Assembly (NCBI GenBank): GCA_041678045.1
Contig: JBAYOV010000014.1
Location: 7,494 to 71,493, forward strand
Direction of reading: 5' to 3'
Length of the DNA stretch: 64,000 nt
Origin: UBA2357 sp041678045
GTDB taxonomy: Bacteria > Pseudomonadota > Gammaproteobacteria > Burkholderiales > Rhodocyclaceae
Made by a program: the position numbers and the translations under genes. The notes beneath the pieces were generated by a model. The model was not told where the DNA came from. It saw only the letters and a program-made list of their open reading frames with translations, and did no database searches. Position 1 is the first letter of the stretch, and every line of letters starts with the position of its first letter. Below, piece by piece: positions 16,192-25,238 of the stretch.

Positions 16192-17826
16192 TCAGAGGAC
16201 ACGTTCCGGTGCGTCGAGTGACAGATGCACCTGGTTGCGGCCCAGTTGTTTGGCACGCAACAGGCTGGCATCGGCCTCTTCGGTCAGCTGTGCCGCACTT
16301 TCCTCATCCAGCCGGGTGGAGATCCCGGCGCTCAGGGTGGCGTACAGCGTGCCCTCGCTGTGGGTGTGCGGCAGCTCGGCAAAGTCACGGCGAATCCGGT
16401 CGATGATGGAGACGGCGGTTTCGGCATTTGCGCCGGGGAGCGCGATGAGGAATTCCTCGCCGCCATAGCGGCCGATCAGGTCGCTCGTGCGCAGCCGTCC
16501 CTTGAGCAGCCACGCCAGCCCGCGAATCACCTGATCGCCCACCGGGTGCCCGTAGGTGTCGTTGACTGCCTTGAAATGGTCGATGTCGATCATCGCCACC
16601 GACAGTGGGGTGCCTTCCTTGATCGATTGTGCAATCAGGCTCTTCAGCCTGGCCTTCGAGGCGGTGTGGTTGAGCAGGCCGGTCAGGCCGTCCAGCGTGG
16701 TGGAGCGCTGCATTTCGCGGAAGCGTTCGATCTTGGTCTTCACCACGGCGGCAAGCAGCACCGGATTGAAGGGCTTGGTCAGGAACTGGTCGCCGCCCAG
16801 GCGCAGGGCCTCGATCTGCATCCCGACATCCGATTCGCCCGACAGATAGACCACCGGCAGCGTCTGGTAGGTGGCCGACTGGCGCAACACGCGGGTGGCC
16901 TCGATGCCGCTGAAGCGCGGCATGTGCATGTCCATCAGCACCAGATCGGGACGGTACGCGGCCAGCGCGTCGAGCATCTCGCCGGGGTCGTGTATGCACT
17001 GGCTGTCGATGCCGTGCTCGGACAGGGTACGCCGGGCCATTGCGGCCGCAACCCGGGAGTCCTCGACGATCAGCACGCGGTAACGGTCCTGGTTTTCTGC
17101 CTGGGTGAGATCAAGCACCCGGTTGATCACGCTGGAAATCGGCTCGCTCTGCGGGATGGCGAAGTCTACCCCGGCGCGCATCAGCTCGACGATGGCCTCG
17201 ATGTGGTTTTCCACCCCCAGATAAAAGATCTGACTGGCACGACAGCGGCTGCGTAGCGTCTCGATCATCGGCAGCATGCCCTGTGTGCCCATGTCGCGCG
17301 AGGGCATCAGGATGATGGCCAGCGGCGAGCCTTCGCCTTCACTGGCCTCGCGCCAGCTGCTGGTGCGGGCGGTGAAGCCGAAGAAGGCGAGCTGGCGGGC
17401 CAGCCCTGCGGCGGGCTCGGCGGAAATGCCGTCGGCGACGATCCACACAATGCGCGGTTTGACCCACTGGGTGTCCTGCGCCGGGTTGCGCGCGGGGGCC
17501 TGGGTGCGGCGCTCGGGCACCGGGGTGCGCGATGAATTCACTGCGGCGAACAGGGTATCGAGCTGTCGCTCCAGGGCACCCAGGTCCTGCGCGGAGATTG
17601 CGGTGCCTTCCGCCTCGGCCAGATGGCCCATGACCACGTTCTCCAGCCCCTGGCACAGGCGCATCATGCCGGGCAGGCGCAGTCGGTTGAATTGTTCGGA
17701 CAGGCTGCTGACCGCAACCGCAAACTCCACGAACTGCTCGAAGCAGCCGTGTTCGCGGTAATCATCCCAGCGGGCGCGGAGATTGTGCAGGCGTTCGTCC
17801 AGGGCGTCGGGCGGGGTGGTGGACAT
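16192..17826 (-). CDS. Response regulator with diguanylate cyclase output
   Basis: A 544-residue cytoplasmic protein predicted to make cyclic di-GMP. The N-terminal 100 residues are helical (HPT-like). Residues about 120-240 form a degenerate receiver fold (RIVWIVADGISAEPAAGLAR). A full receiver follows with YRVLIVEDS and the phospho-acceptor Asp in LVLMDMHMP (about 298), then a GGDEF domain with the active-site motif GGEEF at about 453. No EAL domain. A sensor kinase is not adjacent. Activation by phosphorylation is inferred. Confidence 0.88.
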   Translation of the reverse strand: MSTTPPDALDERLHNLRARWDDYREHGCFEQFVEFAVAVSSLSEQFNRLRLPGMMRLCQGLENVVMGHLAEAEGTAISAQDLGALERQLDTLFAAVNSSRTPVPERRTQAPARNPAQDTQWVKPRIVWIVADGISAEPAAGLARQLAFFGFTARTSSWREASEGEGSPLAIILMPSRDMGTQGMLPMIETLRSRCRASQIFYLGVENHIEAIVELMRAGVDFAIPQSEPISSVINRVLDLTQAENQDRYRVLIVEDSRVAAAMARRTLSEHGIDSQCIHDPGEMLDALAAYRPDLVLMDMHMPRFSGIEATRVLRQSATYQTLPVVYLSGESDVGMQIEALRLGGDQFLTKPFNPVLLAAVVKTKIERFREMQRSTTLDGLTGLLNHTASKARLKSLIAQSIKEGTPLSVAMIDIDHFKAVNDTYGHPVGDQVIRGLAWLLKGRLRTSDLIGRYGGEEFLIALPGANAETAVSIIDRIRRDFAELPHTHSEGTLYATLSAGISTRLDEESAAQLTEEADASLLRAKQLGRNQVHLSLDAPERVL

Positions 17827-17923
17827 GCGTCTTGTGCGATCCGGGTAAGGGGTGAGTGGTAAGGGCTGAGGGCCGAAGGTTGCAATCGCGCGTGAGCCTG
17901 AGTTGAAGCTGTGGTCGCTGCGT

Positions 17924-18820
17924 TCAGTACAGGAAGCGTGGCGCCAGGCTTTCCAGATGCAGCTCCTTCAGGATGGCTTCGGCGCGCTGCCGTGCATTGC
18001 CACGTGGCTGGCCGGTGGCGCGCGCAATGATGAGTTCATTTTTCAGGGAATGTTCCCAGCCGGTGAGCTCGGTCACGGTGACCTGGTAGCCGTGGGCCTC
18101 CAGCAGCAGGCAGCGCAGCACGTTGGTGAGCTGGCTGCCGAACTCGCGGGTATGGATCGGGTGTCGCCAGAGTTCGGCCAGCGGCGTGGCGGACAGGGCC
18201 TGGCTCTTGTGCTGGCGCAGCGCGGCCGCCACTTCGGCCTGGCAGCAGGGCACCAGCACCACGAAACGCGCCTGCCGGGCGAGCGCGAAGCGGATCGCGT
18301 CATCGGTGGCGGTGTTGCAGGCATGCAGCGCGGTGACGATGTCCACCGTGGGCGGCAGGTCGGGTGAGTCGATGGAGGCTTCCACGCTCAGGGCGTGAAA
18401 GTCCATGCGCGCAAATGCCAGTTGATCGGCCAGCTCGCGTGAGCGGGCGACCAGTTCCTCGCGGGTTTCGATGCCGACGATGCGGCCGCTGTCGCGGGTT
18501 TTCAGGAACAGGTCGTAGAGAATGAAGCCGAGGTAGGATTTGCCCGCCCCGTGGTCCACCAGGGTGATGTTGCCGTGCTCTGCGACACAGGCTTCCAGCA
18601 GCGGTTCGATGAAATTGAACAGGTGATACACCTGCTTGAGCTTGCGCCGGCTGTCTTGATTGAGCTTGCCGTCACGGGTCAGGATGTGCAGTTCCTTGAG
18701 CAGTGCCACCGACTGCCCGGGGCGTATGTCGGGCGGGAGGGCTTCTGCGGGCGGCGGGGTGGCCTTGCGCGCCTGGCCCTGTCGGTTGGCGCCAGGGCGG
18801 GAGGGGTTCGGCTTGCCCAT
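17924..18820 (-). CDS. SAM-dependent methyltransferase
   Basis: A 298-residue class I methyltransferase. The N-terminus is basic and proline-rich (MGKPNPSRPGANRQGQARKA), the Rossmann motif I is LVDHGAGKSYLGFILYD, and later strands include VDIVTALHACNTATDDAIRF and FVVLVPCCQAEVAAALR. This order resembles the PF13679-type (Methyltransf_32) RNA or protein methyltransferases; the substrate is not known. The start ATG shares one base with the stop of the upstream DUF1415 gene (TGATG), so the two are coupled. Confidence 0.78.
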   Translation of the reverse strand: MGKPNPSRPGANRQGQARKATPPPAEALPPDIRPGQSVALLKELHILTRDGKLNQDSRRKLKQVYHLFNFIEPLLEACVAEHGNITLVDHGAGKSYLGFILYDLFLKTRDSGRIVGIETREELVARSRELADQLAFARMDFHALSVEASIDSPDLPPTVDIVTALHACNTATDDAIRFALARQARFVVLVPCCQAEVAAALRQHKSQALSATPLAELWRHPIHTREFGSQLTNVLRCLLLEAHGYQVTVTELTGWEHSLKNELIIARATGQPRGNARQRAEAILKELHLESLAPRFLY

Positions 18821-19395
18821 CACGACTCTCCGTCCGGGCGTACAAAACCGAGCGCATGCCAGCCCTCCAGGCCGATCCTGCGCAGGGTTTCGATGTTGGT
18901 TCGGTAGATGCTGTCCGGGTCGGGGTGGCCCGAGATCGCGCGCTCCAGGCTTTCCTCGCGAATCAGGTGCAGGGTGGGATAGGGCGCGCGGTTGGTGTAA
19001 TTGCCGATGTCGTCCGCTTCGGTGCCGTCGAACTGGAACTGCGGGTGAAAGCTGGCGATCTGGATCACGCCCTCCAGATCGTGCTCGACGACCGCCTCCT
19101 CGGCGATGCCCACCACTTCGTTGAAATCCAGAAAGTCGGGCAGCAGGGTGGGGTGGATCAGCAAGGTGGTGTCGGTCTTGTCCGGGGCAACCTCGGCCAG
19201 ATACTCCAGCTCCCGGTCCAGGTCTTCGAGAAAACCGTCCAGATGCGGGGCCTCGCTCACCACGATGCGCACCTGATCGCGCACATACACCGAGCGGGCA
19301 AAGGGGCACAGGTTCAGACCGATCACGGCCTTTTCCAGCCACAGGCGGGTGAGGGCAATGACGGTGTCACGATCGGGGGCGGATGAAGGGCTCAT
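18820..19395 (-). CDS. DUF1415 family protein
   Basis: A 191-residue protein of a conserved proteobacterial family with no assigned biochemistry. Typical segments are WLEKAVIGLNLCPFA, DTTLLIHPTLLPDFLDFNE and ASFHPQFQFDGTEADDIGNY near the middle. Start chosen at ATG 19395 (MSPSSAPDRD); a frame to 19416 adds seven residues. Its stop overlaps the methyltransferase start by one base. It is divergent from ylqF, 97 bp apart. Confidence 0.8.
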   Translation of the reverse strand: MSPSSAPDRDTVIALTRLWLEKAVIGLNLCPFARSVYVRDQVRIVVSEAPHLDGFLEDLDRELEYLAEVAPDKTDTTLLIHPTLLPDFLDFNEVVGIAEEAVVEHDLEGVIQIASFHPQFQFDGTEADDIGNYTNRAPYPTLHLIREESLERAISGHPDPDSIYRTNIETLRRIGLEGWHALGFVRPDGES

Positions 19396-19492
19396 GCGGA
19401 ATGCCTGCCTGAACAAAAGTTTCTATTTTGCCCCAGCTTGCGGGCAATCGAGAGGATAATTGCATTTTTGGCAGAATCCAACGACTCACGCA

Positions 19493-20419
19493 ATGTCCAT
19501 ACAGTGGTTTCCCGGTCACATGACTTCGGCACGCAAGAAAGCGTCCGAAACCATGGCCCGTACCGATCTGGTGATCGAGGTGCTCGATGCGCGCATTCCC
19601 GAAGCCAGCAGCAATCCGATGATTCACGAGTTGCGCAGGCAGCGCCAGCGCCCCTGCCTGAAGGTGCTCAACAAGTCCGACCTGGCCGATCCCGAAGTCA
19701 CCCGGGCCTGGCTGGCGCAGTTCAATGCCCAGCCCGGAGTGACCGCAGTGGCGGTGTCGTGCCGCACGCCGGGCGATGTGGCGCGCCTGCCGGCCCTGTT
19801 CCAGTCGCTGGCCCCGCATCGCAACGATGGCACGAAGTTGCTGCGCATGATGATCATGGGCATCCCCAACGTCGGCAAGTCCACGCTGATGAACGCCCTG
19901 CTCAAACGCAAGGTGGCCAAGGTGGGGGATGAGCCGGCCGTCACCAAGTCGCAGCAGACCTTCGATCTGGGCGAGCACATGACCCTCACCGATACGCCGG
20001 GCATGATGTGGCCGAAGATCCAGCACGATCTGGACGGTTTCATGCTGGCCATCTGCCATGCGATCGGCCGCAACGCGGTGATCGATGAGGAAGTGGCGGA
20101 AGTGCTTGCCCGCCTGTTGCTGCAGATCTGGCCCGAGCGGCTGGCGGAGCGTTATCGCATCGATGTGGCCACGCTCGACGCAGTGGGGGTGGTCGAAGCG
20201 GTTGCCCGCCGCCGGGGGTGTTTGCTGCGGGGTGGGGTGCTGGACATGGAAAAGGCGTCGCTCATTCTGCTCAACGACTTTCGCAGCGGTGCGCTGGGCC
20301 GCATCAGCCTGGAAACACCGGAGAGCCGGCAGGCCATGCTGGCGCAGGCGGCCGAGCGTGCAGCGGCGGCCCGCGCCGGCGATGGGGATGAGGGCAGTCA
20401 GGGCGAGGTGGCGCCATGA
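19493..20419 (+). CDS. ylqF: Ribosome biogenesis GTPase YlqF/RbgA
   Basis: Circularly permuted GTPase involved in late 50S assembly. Start at ATG 19493 (MSIQWFPGHM, the invariant family start). The permuted order is visible: G4 motif NKSD first (about residue 60), then G1 GIPNVGKST (about 122) and G3 DTPG (about 168). The C-terminal domain with GCLLRGGVLDMEKAS and the LNDFRSGALGRI segment is also typical. 308 residues, normal length. Its stop overlaps the slyX start by 4 bp. Confidence 0.94.
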   Translation: MSIQWFPGHMTSARKKASETMARTDLVIEVLDARIPEASSNPMIHELRRQRQRPCLKVLNKSDLADPEVTRAWLAQFNAQPGVTAVAVSCRTPGDVARLPALFQSLAPHRNDGTKLLRMMIMGIPNVGKSTLMNALLKRKVAKVGDEPAVTKSQQTFDLGEHMTLTDTPGMMWPKIQHDLDGFMLAICHAIGRNAVIDEEVAEVLARLLLQIWPERLAERYRIDVATLDAVGVVEAVARRRGCLLRGGVLDMEKASLILLNDFRSGALGRISLETPESRQAMLAQAAERAAAARAGDGDEGSQGEVAP

Positions 20420-20676
20420 GCCCTGTGGACGATCGGTCAGCATCGCCCCCGTCCCCGCCTGCCAGTGAGGCTCAGGCCCTGCAGGCGCGGCTGGTGAGTA
20501 TCGAGACCAAGCTCGCGTTCGCCGAAGACACCGTAGAGGCGCTCAACCGGACCGTGTTCCGTCAGCAACAGCAGCTGGACCTGTTGCAGGAAGCCATGCG
20601 GCAGCTGAATGGTCAGCTGCAGGCGGCCCGTTCCGCTTCGGGTGATCCGCGCCACGAAGTGCCGCCGCATTACTGA
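20416..20676 (+). CDS. slyX: SlyX family protein
   Basis: An 86-residue coiled-coil protein of unknown function. Residues 20-75 form a heptad helix with LVSIETKLAFAEDTVEALN and QQQQLDLLQEAMRQL, the SlyX family core. The tail ends PPHY as is common in this family. It overlaps the ylqF stop (ATGA) and converges on the OmpA-like gene with 11 bp between stops. Confidence 0.88.
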   Translation: MSPVDDRSASPPSPPASEAQALQARLVSIETKLAFAEDTVEALNRTVFRQQQQLDLLQEAMRQLNGQLQAARSASGDPRHEVPPHY

Positions 20677-20687
20677 ACGCTCCCCGG

Positions 20688-21815
20688 TCAGCGGCTGGTG
20701 AGCTTCAGCTCGATGCGCCGGTTGCGGGCGTGGGCTTCCGCGCTGTCGCCACTGTCCAGCGGATGGTATTCGCCGTAGCCGGTGGCCGCCAGGCGTTGGG
20801 CGGGCACGCCTTGGTCGCGCAGGAACTTCACGATGGCCAGTGCCCGGGCGGTGCTCAGCTCCCAGTTCGATGGAAAGCGGGCGGTGGAGATCGGTCGGCG
20901 ATCGGTGTGGCCGTCCACCTGCAACACCCAGGGCAGGTCGCCCGGAATGTCGCGTGCAACCGTCTTCAGGGTTTCGGCCAGCCGTACGAGCTGGCGCAGC
21001 CCTTCTTCGCTGACCTCGTCCGATGCGGACGGGAACAGCACTTCGCTGGAAAACACGAAGCGGTCGCCGACGATCTGCACATCCTGCCGCTCGCCGAGTA
21101 CGGCCCGCAGGCGGCCAAAGAACTCCGAACGGTAGCGGTTCAGCTCGCGCACCTGCTGGGCCAGGGCCAGATTGAGCTCGCGGCCGAGTTCTTCTATGCG
21201 CAGTTCCTTTTCGGCGATGTCCTTCTGCGCGTTGCCCAGCGCTTCGTTGAGGGCTTCGAGCTGGGTGCGGATGGCGGCGAGCTGGCGGTTCAGGAGCTCG
21301 ATCTGGGCCAGGGCGCGTTCGGAGGTTTCTTCCTGGGCCTGCAGCGTGCGCCGGGTGTCGTCCAACTCGCTGGCGCGCTGGGCAATCTCGCTTTCCAGTG
21401 TCTGCTTGAGGCGTTCCAGCGCGGCAATGTCGGCCATCAGGCGGTTGGCCTCGGCCGTGCTCTGCCTGAGTTCGTCCTTCGTGCGGGTGAGCTGGTCGCG
21501 GGTGTCGTCCAGGGACTGGCGCAGGTGGGTGCTCGTCTGCTGTTCATCGGCGAGGGTGGCGCTCAGTTCGGCAATGCGGCTTTCCGCACGGCTGCGTGTG
21601 TCGCGTTCCAGGCTCAGCGTCTGTGCCAGGGCTTCGAGTTCGGCGTTCAGGCGGGCGAGTGCCCGGTCGCGCCCGCTCACCGCATCGGACAGCACGAACT
21701 GGCCGATCACGAACAGCAGGATCACGAACACCATCACCATCAGCAGGGCCGCCAGGGCATCCACGAAGCCGGGCCAGAAGTCCAGCGTGCGACGGCGGCG
21801 GGAGAGTAGGGCCAT
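20688..21815 (-). CDS. OmpA/MotB-type peptidoglycan-binding membrane protein
   Basis: A 375-residue envelope protein. From ATG 21815 (MALLSRRRRTLDFWPGF) it has one N-terminal membrane helix (ALAALLMVMVFVILLFVIG), a coiled coil of about 170 residues, and a C-terminal OmpA-like domain with LQVDGHTDRRPIS and the SNWELSTARALAIVKFL motif that bind peptidoglycan. It follows a MotA/TolQ/ExbB-type gene by 25 bp. Together they resemble a proton-driven stator pair anchored to the cell wall. They are not the flagellar MotAB in length or context. The actual load they drive is unknown. Confidence 0.82.
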   Translation of the reverse strand: MALLSRRRRTLDFWPGFVDALAALLMVMVFVILLFVIGQFVLSDAVSGRDRALARLNAELEALAQTLSLERDTRSRAESRIAELSATLADEQQTSTHLRQSLDDTRDQLTRTKDELRQSTAEANRLMADIAALERLKQTLESEIAQRASELDDTRRTLQAQEETSERALAQIELLNRQLAAIRTQLEALNEALGNAQKDIAEKELRIEELGRELNLALAQQVRELNRYRSEFFGRLRAVLGERQDVQIVGDRFVFSSEVLFPSASDEVSEEGLRQLVRLAETLKTVARDIPGDLPWVLQVDGHTDRRPISTARFPSNWELSTARALAIVKFLRDQGVPAQRLAATGYGEYHPLDSGDSAEAHARNRRIELKLTSR

Positions 21816-21840
21816 GTCGACTGTCCTTGATCCCGAAGCG

Positions 21841-22926
21841 TCAGCCGGAGTGTCTGGAGCCCGGGTGTGAGGTGTTGAGGGCGGCAGCAATCGTGCGCGA
21901 CATCAGGCGCAGTTCGCTGCGTAGCTCCTCCGAAAACTGCTGGCCTCCGTCCCCCTGCGGACGCTGTGCGAGCTGGCGCAGCAGGCTGCGCAGGTCGTCC
22001 TGGGTTTCGGACAGCGCCGTCACGCCCCGCGATTCGCGGCTGATGAGTTCGGACAGGCGGTTGAGCTGATGCCCCAGCTCGCTGAGCTGGTCGATGGTGG
22101 CGCGCCGCTCGCGTTCGGAGTCGGCCACCGTGCGCTGCATCCGGTCCAGGCTCTCGGCGGTCTGTTCGAGCAGGGCCTGCACATAGGCCGGCACGCTGCC
22201 TTCGCCGTCGCTGCCCATGTGCGAGGGGATGCGGGTGATGTTGGAAAGCCATTCTTCAAGATCGTTGTAGAAACGGTTCTGCGCATGGCCGGACTGCAGG
22301 TCGAGAAAGCCGACGACGAGCGAGCCGGCCAGCCCGAACAGCGAGGTGGAGAAGCTGGTGGCCATGCCGCCCAGTGGCTCGTCGAGCTTGGTCTTGAGGG
22401 CTTCGAACATGGCCACGGGGTCGCTGCCCACGCTCATGCCGCCAATGATCTCGCCCACCGAGCGGATGGTGACCAGCAGGCCCCAGAAGGTGCCGAGCAG
22501 ACCGAGAAAGATGAGCAGGCCGATGAGGTAGCGGCTCAGGTCGCGCTGCTCTTCGAGGCGGATCTGCACGCTGTCGAGAATCGAGCGCATCGAGGCGGGC
22601 GACAGATTGAGCTTGCCACGCTGGCTGGACAGGATTTTGCCCATCGGGGCGAGCAGCACCGGGCGTACCGAGGCGGGGCGCTGCTCGGGGGCATGGTGGA
22701 AGCTGTCGATCCACAGCACTTCACGTTGCAGGCGCCACACCTGCCGGAGATTCACCGCGATGCCGATGGCGAGCACGAACAGGATCAGGCTGTTGAACTC
22801 CAGGTTGGCCATGAAGGCATGCTTGAGCTGGGGCACCAGCAATGCGGCGAGCATGGCCACCAGGGCGAGAAAGACGCCCATCCAGGTGGTGACGTGGAGG
22901 GGGTTGGAGAACTCCTTGTGTTCCAT
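21841..22926 (-). CDS. MotA/TolQ/ExbB-family proton channel protein
   Basis: A 361-residue inner-membrane protein with helices near residues 15-33, 43-60, 133-158 and 196-215. The segment LIFLGLLGTFWGLLVTI followed by MATSFSTSLFGLAGSLVVGF is the conserved ExbB/MotA channel pair. The C-terminal 130 residues form a cytoplasmic coiled coil. The partner gene for the OmpA-type protein lies 25 bp downstream, so the two probably form one stator-like complex. Confident about family, not about process. Confidence 0.82.
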   Translation of the reverse strand: MEHKEFSNPLHVTTWMGVFLALVAMLAALLVPQLKHAFMANLEFNSLILFVLAIGIAVNLRQVWRLQREVLWIDSFHHAPEQRPASVRPVLLAPMGKILSSQRGKLNLSPASMRSILDSVQIRLEEQRDLSRYLIGLLIFLGLLGTFWGLLVTIRSVGEIIGGMSVGSDPVAMFEALKTKLDEPLGGMATSFSTSLFGLAGSLVVGFLDLQSGHAQNRFYNDLEEWLSNITRIPSHMGSDGEGSVPAYVQALLEQTAESLDRMQRTVADSERERRATIDQLSELGHQLNRLSELISRESRGVTALSETQDDLRSLLRQLAQRPQGDGGQQFSEELRSELRLMSRTIAAALNTSHPGSRHSG

Positions 22927-23050
22927 CGGCGCACATCCTCTTCAACAGACCGATATCTGCCACTCGCTGCCACCCGCTGTCACCGTGATCGGGCGCCGGG
23001 CGAAGCGACGCTCAAGAGTCTAACGCGAAACCTGCCCGGAGAGGGGCATG

Positions 23051-23815
23051 TCATTCGGCCTGCACTTTGGCTGCGTCATCGTCGGGTTCGAGTGTTTCGC
23101 CGGGTTCCGTGTCGGGGGGCTCGCCGGGCGCTTCCCCGGTGTGTGTGGCCGCTTCCAGCTCCAGCGGCTGCTGCAGGCGGGCAAAGTCGCGCGGGGCCAC
23201 ATACTGGAGCAGTTCCTTGCCGCGCAGGTCCAGCGCGATGTGCAGCCCCTTTTCGGGATACAGGTAATGGGTCAGGTGCGCATGGCTGCTGATCGTGCTT
23301 GCCGGTTCGCCGAAGCGCTGCAGGATGATGGCTTCGTCAAGGTCGGCGGTGGGCATGAAGCCGATCGCCACGATGGGCAGTGCGCGCGCGGTCGCCAGAT
23401 CGTCCGGGTGCAGCGTGATCTTGCGGGTGGTGCTCTCCATGTAGGCTTCCTTCAGGGCGCGGGCGCGCATGGCCTGAAGTGCGTCCTGGCCGATGTCGAC
23501 CGTCACCGTGGCCCGGCCGGTGATGAAGCCGGCGCGGGTGTCCTCGAAATACGCCTCCAGCGAGGCGGGCTTGCCCGGGGCGACAACGATGGCCACCTCG
23601 ACATCGCGCCCGAACTGGTCGATGGCCTCCTGCAGGGTGCTCACGCCCGGCTGCAGCGAGAATGCCCGGGTCTGTCCGGGCGCGATCTGCTCGATCTGCC
23701 AGGGCAGGCCGCTGTCGGGCAACTGGCCGGCCGATTCGTCAAGGGCGATCCACAGCAGAGGGGCCAGCAGCACGACCGCGATGGCCGCAATACCGTATGC
23801 AATCCATTTGAACAT
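23051..23815 (-). CDS. Hypothetical exported or membrane-anchored protein
   Basis: A 254-residue protein with an N-terminal signal anchor (MFKWIAYGIAAIAVVLLAPL). The rest is soluble, with a region LYPEKGLHIALDLRGKELLQYV near residue 200 and an acidic, Glu/Pro-rich tail (about 225-254). No family is recognised with certainty. The start at 23815 is preferred because the signal begins there; upstream codons to 24739 are antisense to the sugar dehydrogenase gene. It stands alone, divergent from that gene. Confidence 0.65.
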   Translation of the reverse strand: MFKWIAYGIAAIAVVLLAPLLWIALDESAGQLPDSGLPWQIEQIAPGQTRAFSLQPGVSTLQEAIDQFGRDVEVAIVVAPGKPASLEAYFEDTRAGFITGRATVTVDIGQDALQAMRARALKEAYMESTTRKITLHPDDLATARALPIVAIGFMPTADLDEAIILQRFGEPASTISSHAHLTHYLYPEKGLHIALDLRGKELLQYVAPRDFARLQQPLELEAATHTGEAPGEPPDTEPGETLEPDDDAAKVQAE

Positions 23816-23934
23816 TGCCAGGGTCTTTCCGGAGGGTTGGACGGCCGGGCATTGTGCCCGATACGCCGCCAGCGCGCAGCAATGCCCGGCGGATGTTCCA
23901 TTCAGGCGGAGCAAATCGATGCAGGCTGTTATAT

Positions 23935-23946
23935 TTGATTCATCAA
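23935..23946. promoter_or_regulatory. Palindrome upstream of the VapB-like/sugar dehydrogenase ORF
   Basis: TTGATTCATCAA, a palindrome with 5-bp arms TTGAT/ATCAA, lies 20 bp before the ATG at 23966 and just after a TATATT that could serve as a -10 box. VapB-type antitoxins bind palindromes of this sort at their own promoters, so this may be a leftover antitoxin operator. An AAGGA ribosome site follows at about 23952. Confidence 0.4.
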
Positions 23947-23965
23947 CATGCAAGGATGACACACC

Positions 23966-25192
23966 ATGCGGACAACGATTTCGTTTGATGACGCGCTGGT
24001 CGACCGTGCCCAGCGTCTCACTGGGCTGATGGAAAAGTCGGTGCTCGTTGCGCTGGCTTGCCTGAGCGGGATGGGGGTGTGGGCCGGGGCTGCGCGCGCG
24101 GATGAAGCGCCGTTGCTGACGTTTGCCTCTGCGGGGCAGTCGGTGGCGGTGGTGAGCGTGGCGGGCGGTTTGCAGCATCCGTGGTCGCTGGCCTTTCTGC
24201 CTGAGGGGGGCATGCTGGTGACGGAGCGCGAAGGGCGCCTGCGCAGGGTGTCGCCCGAGGGGGCGTTGTCCGCGCCAATCGATGGCTTGCCCCCGGTGCA
24301 TGCGCAGGGGCAGGGCGGGTTGCTCGATGTGCTGCTGGACCCGGATCATGCCAACAACCGCCGTCTCTATCTGGCCTATGCCGAGCCGACCGGCCGGGGC
24401 GCGCGCACTGCAGTGGCCAGTGCGGTGCTGGCACCGGGCAGCAACCGGCTGACGGCGGTGACGCGCCTGTTTGCGCAGAACGAAGACCCCTCCGGCCGGC
24501 ATCACTGGGGCGCGCGACTGGTGTTCGATGCGGAGGGCCATCTGTTTGTCACCCTGGGCGACCGCTTCTTTCATCGCGACCGCGCGCAGGCGCTGGACAG
24601 TCATCTGGGCAAGATTGTGCGCATCTGCGCGGACGGTTCGGTGCCGGAGGGCAATCCCTTTGTCGGTCAGTCGGGCGCCTTGCCGGAAATCTGGTCGTAT
24701 GGGCACCGTAACGTGCAGGGGGCGGCGCTTCATCCACACACCGGTGAGCTATGGGCGCATGAGCACGGTCCGCAGGGCGGGGATGAAGTCAATCGGGTGA
24801 AGCGGGGTGGCAATCATGGTTGGCCGGTGATTACTTACGGACGTGAGTACGTGACCGGAGCGCGCATTGGGGAAGGGCGCGAGCGGGCCGATGTGGTTGC
24901 GCCGCTACACCAGTGGACACCGTCGATTGCTCCGTCGGGCATGAGTTTTTACACCGCTACGGTGTTTCCCGGCTGGCAGGGCGATCTGTTTGTGGGGGCG
25001 CTGCGCGGGCAGCATCTGGCCCGGCTGAGCCTGCAGGGGGCGGAAGTGGTGTCCGAGGAGCGTTTGCTCGAAGCGCTAGGGGTGCGCATTCGCGATGTGC
25101 GCCAGGGGCCGGATGGTCTGCTGTACCTGCTCGACGATAGCGAGGGACGCATCCTGCGCCTGCAGCCCGGTTCGCCAAACCAGGCTGACTGA
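23966..25192 (+). CDS. PQQ-dependent sugar dehydrogenase with VapB-like N-terminus
   Basis: Periplasmic soluble aldose dehydrogenase (YliI/Asd type) that oxidises sugars with pyrroloquinoline quinone. 408 residues. The catalytic propeller contains GGLQHPWSLAFLPEGGMLVT, HHWGARLVFDAEGHLF and SYGHRNVQGAALHP, all hallmarks. The first 21 residues (MRTTISFDDALVDRAQRLTG) instead match the start of VapB-type antitoxins. A signal peptide begins at internal Met22 (MEKSVLVALACLSGMGVWAG) and ends ARA before DEAP. The real secreted enzyme could therefore start at 24029. The TonB receptor gene downstream is separated by two opposite-strand genes. The fusion is inferred from sequence pattern. Confidence 0.85.
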   Translation: MRTTISFDDALVDRAQRLTGLMEKSVLVALACLSGMGVWAGAARADEAPLLTFASAGQSVAVVSVAGGLQHPWSLAFLPEGGMLVTEREGRLRRVSPEGALSAPIDGLPPVHAQGQGGLLDVLLDPDHANNRRLYLAYAEPTGRGARTAVASAVLAPGSNRLTAVTRLFAQNEDPSGRHHWGARLVFDAEGHLFVTLGDRFFHRDRAQALDSHLGKIVRICADGSVPEGNPFVGQSGALPEIWSYGHRNVQGAALHPHTGELWAHEHGPQGGDEVNRVKRGGNHGWPVITYGREYVTGARIGEGRERADVVAPLHQWTPSIAPSGMSFYTATVFPGWQGDLFVGALRGQHLARLSLQGAEVVSEERLLEALGVRIRDVRQGPDGLLYLLDDSEGRILRLQPGSPNQAD

Positions 25193-25238
25193 CCGGGCCG
25201 CGCAGCGTCTCGGTCAAGCCCGGTTTTGCGAACCCGGT

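Noticed and set aside
20688..22926. MotA-like and OmpA/MotB-like pair as a Zorya defence system (ZorAB)
   Set aside because: No ZorC/ZorD or ZorE genes are adjacent; neighbours are housekeeping genes (slyX, ylqF) and the domain sizes fit the common betaproteobacterial envelope stator pair.
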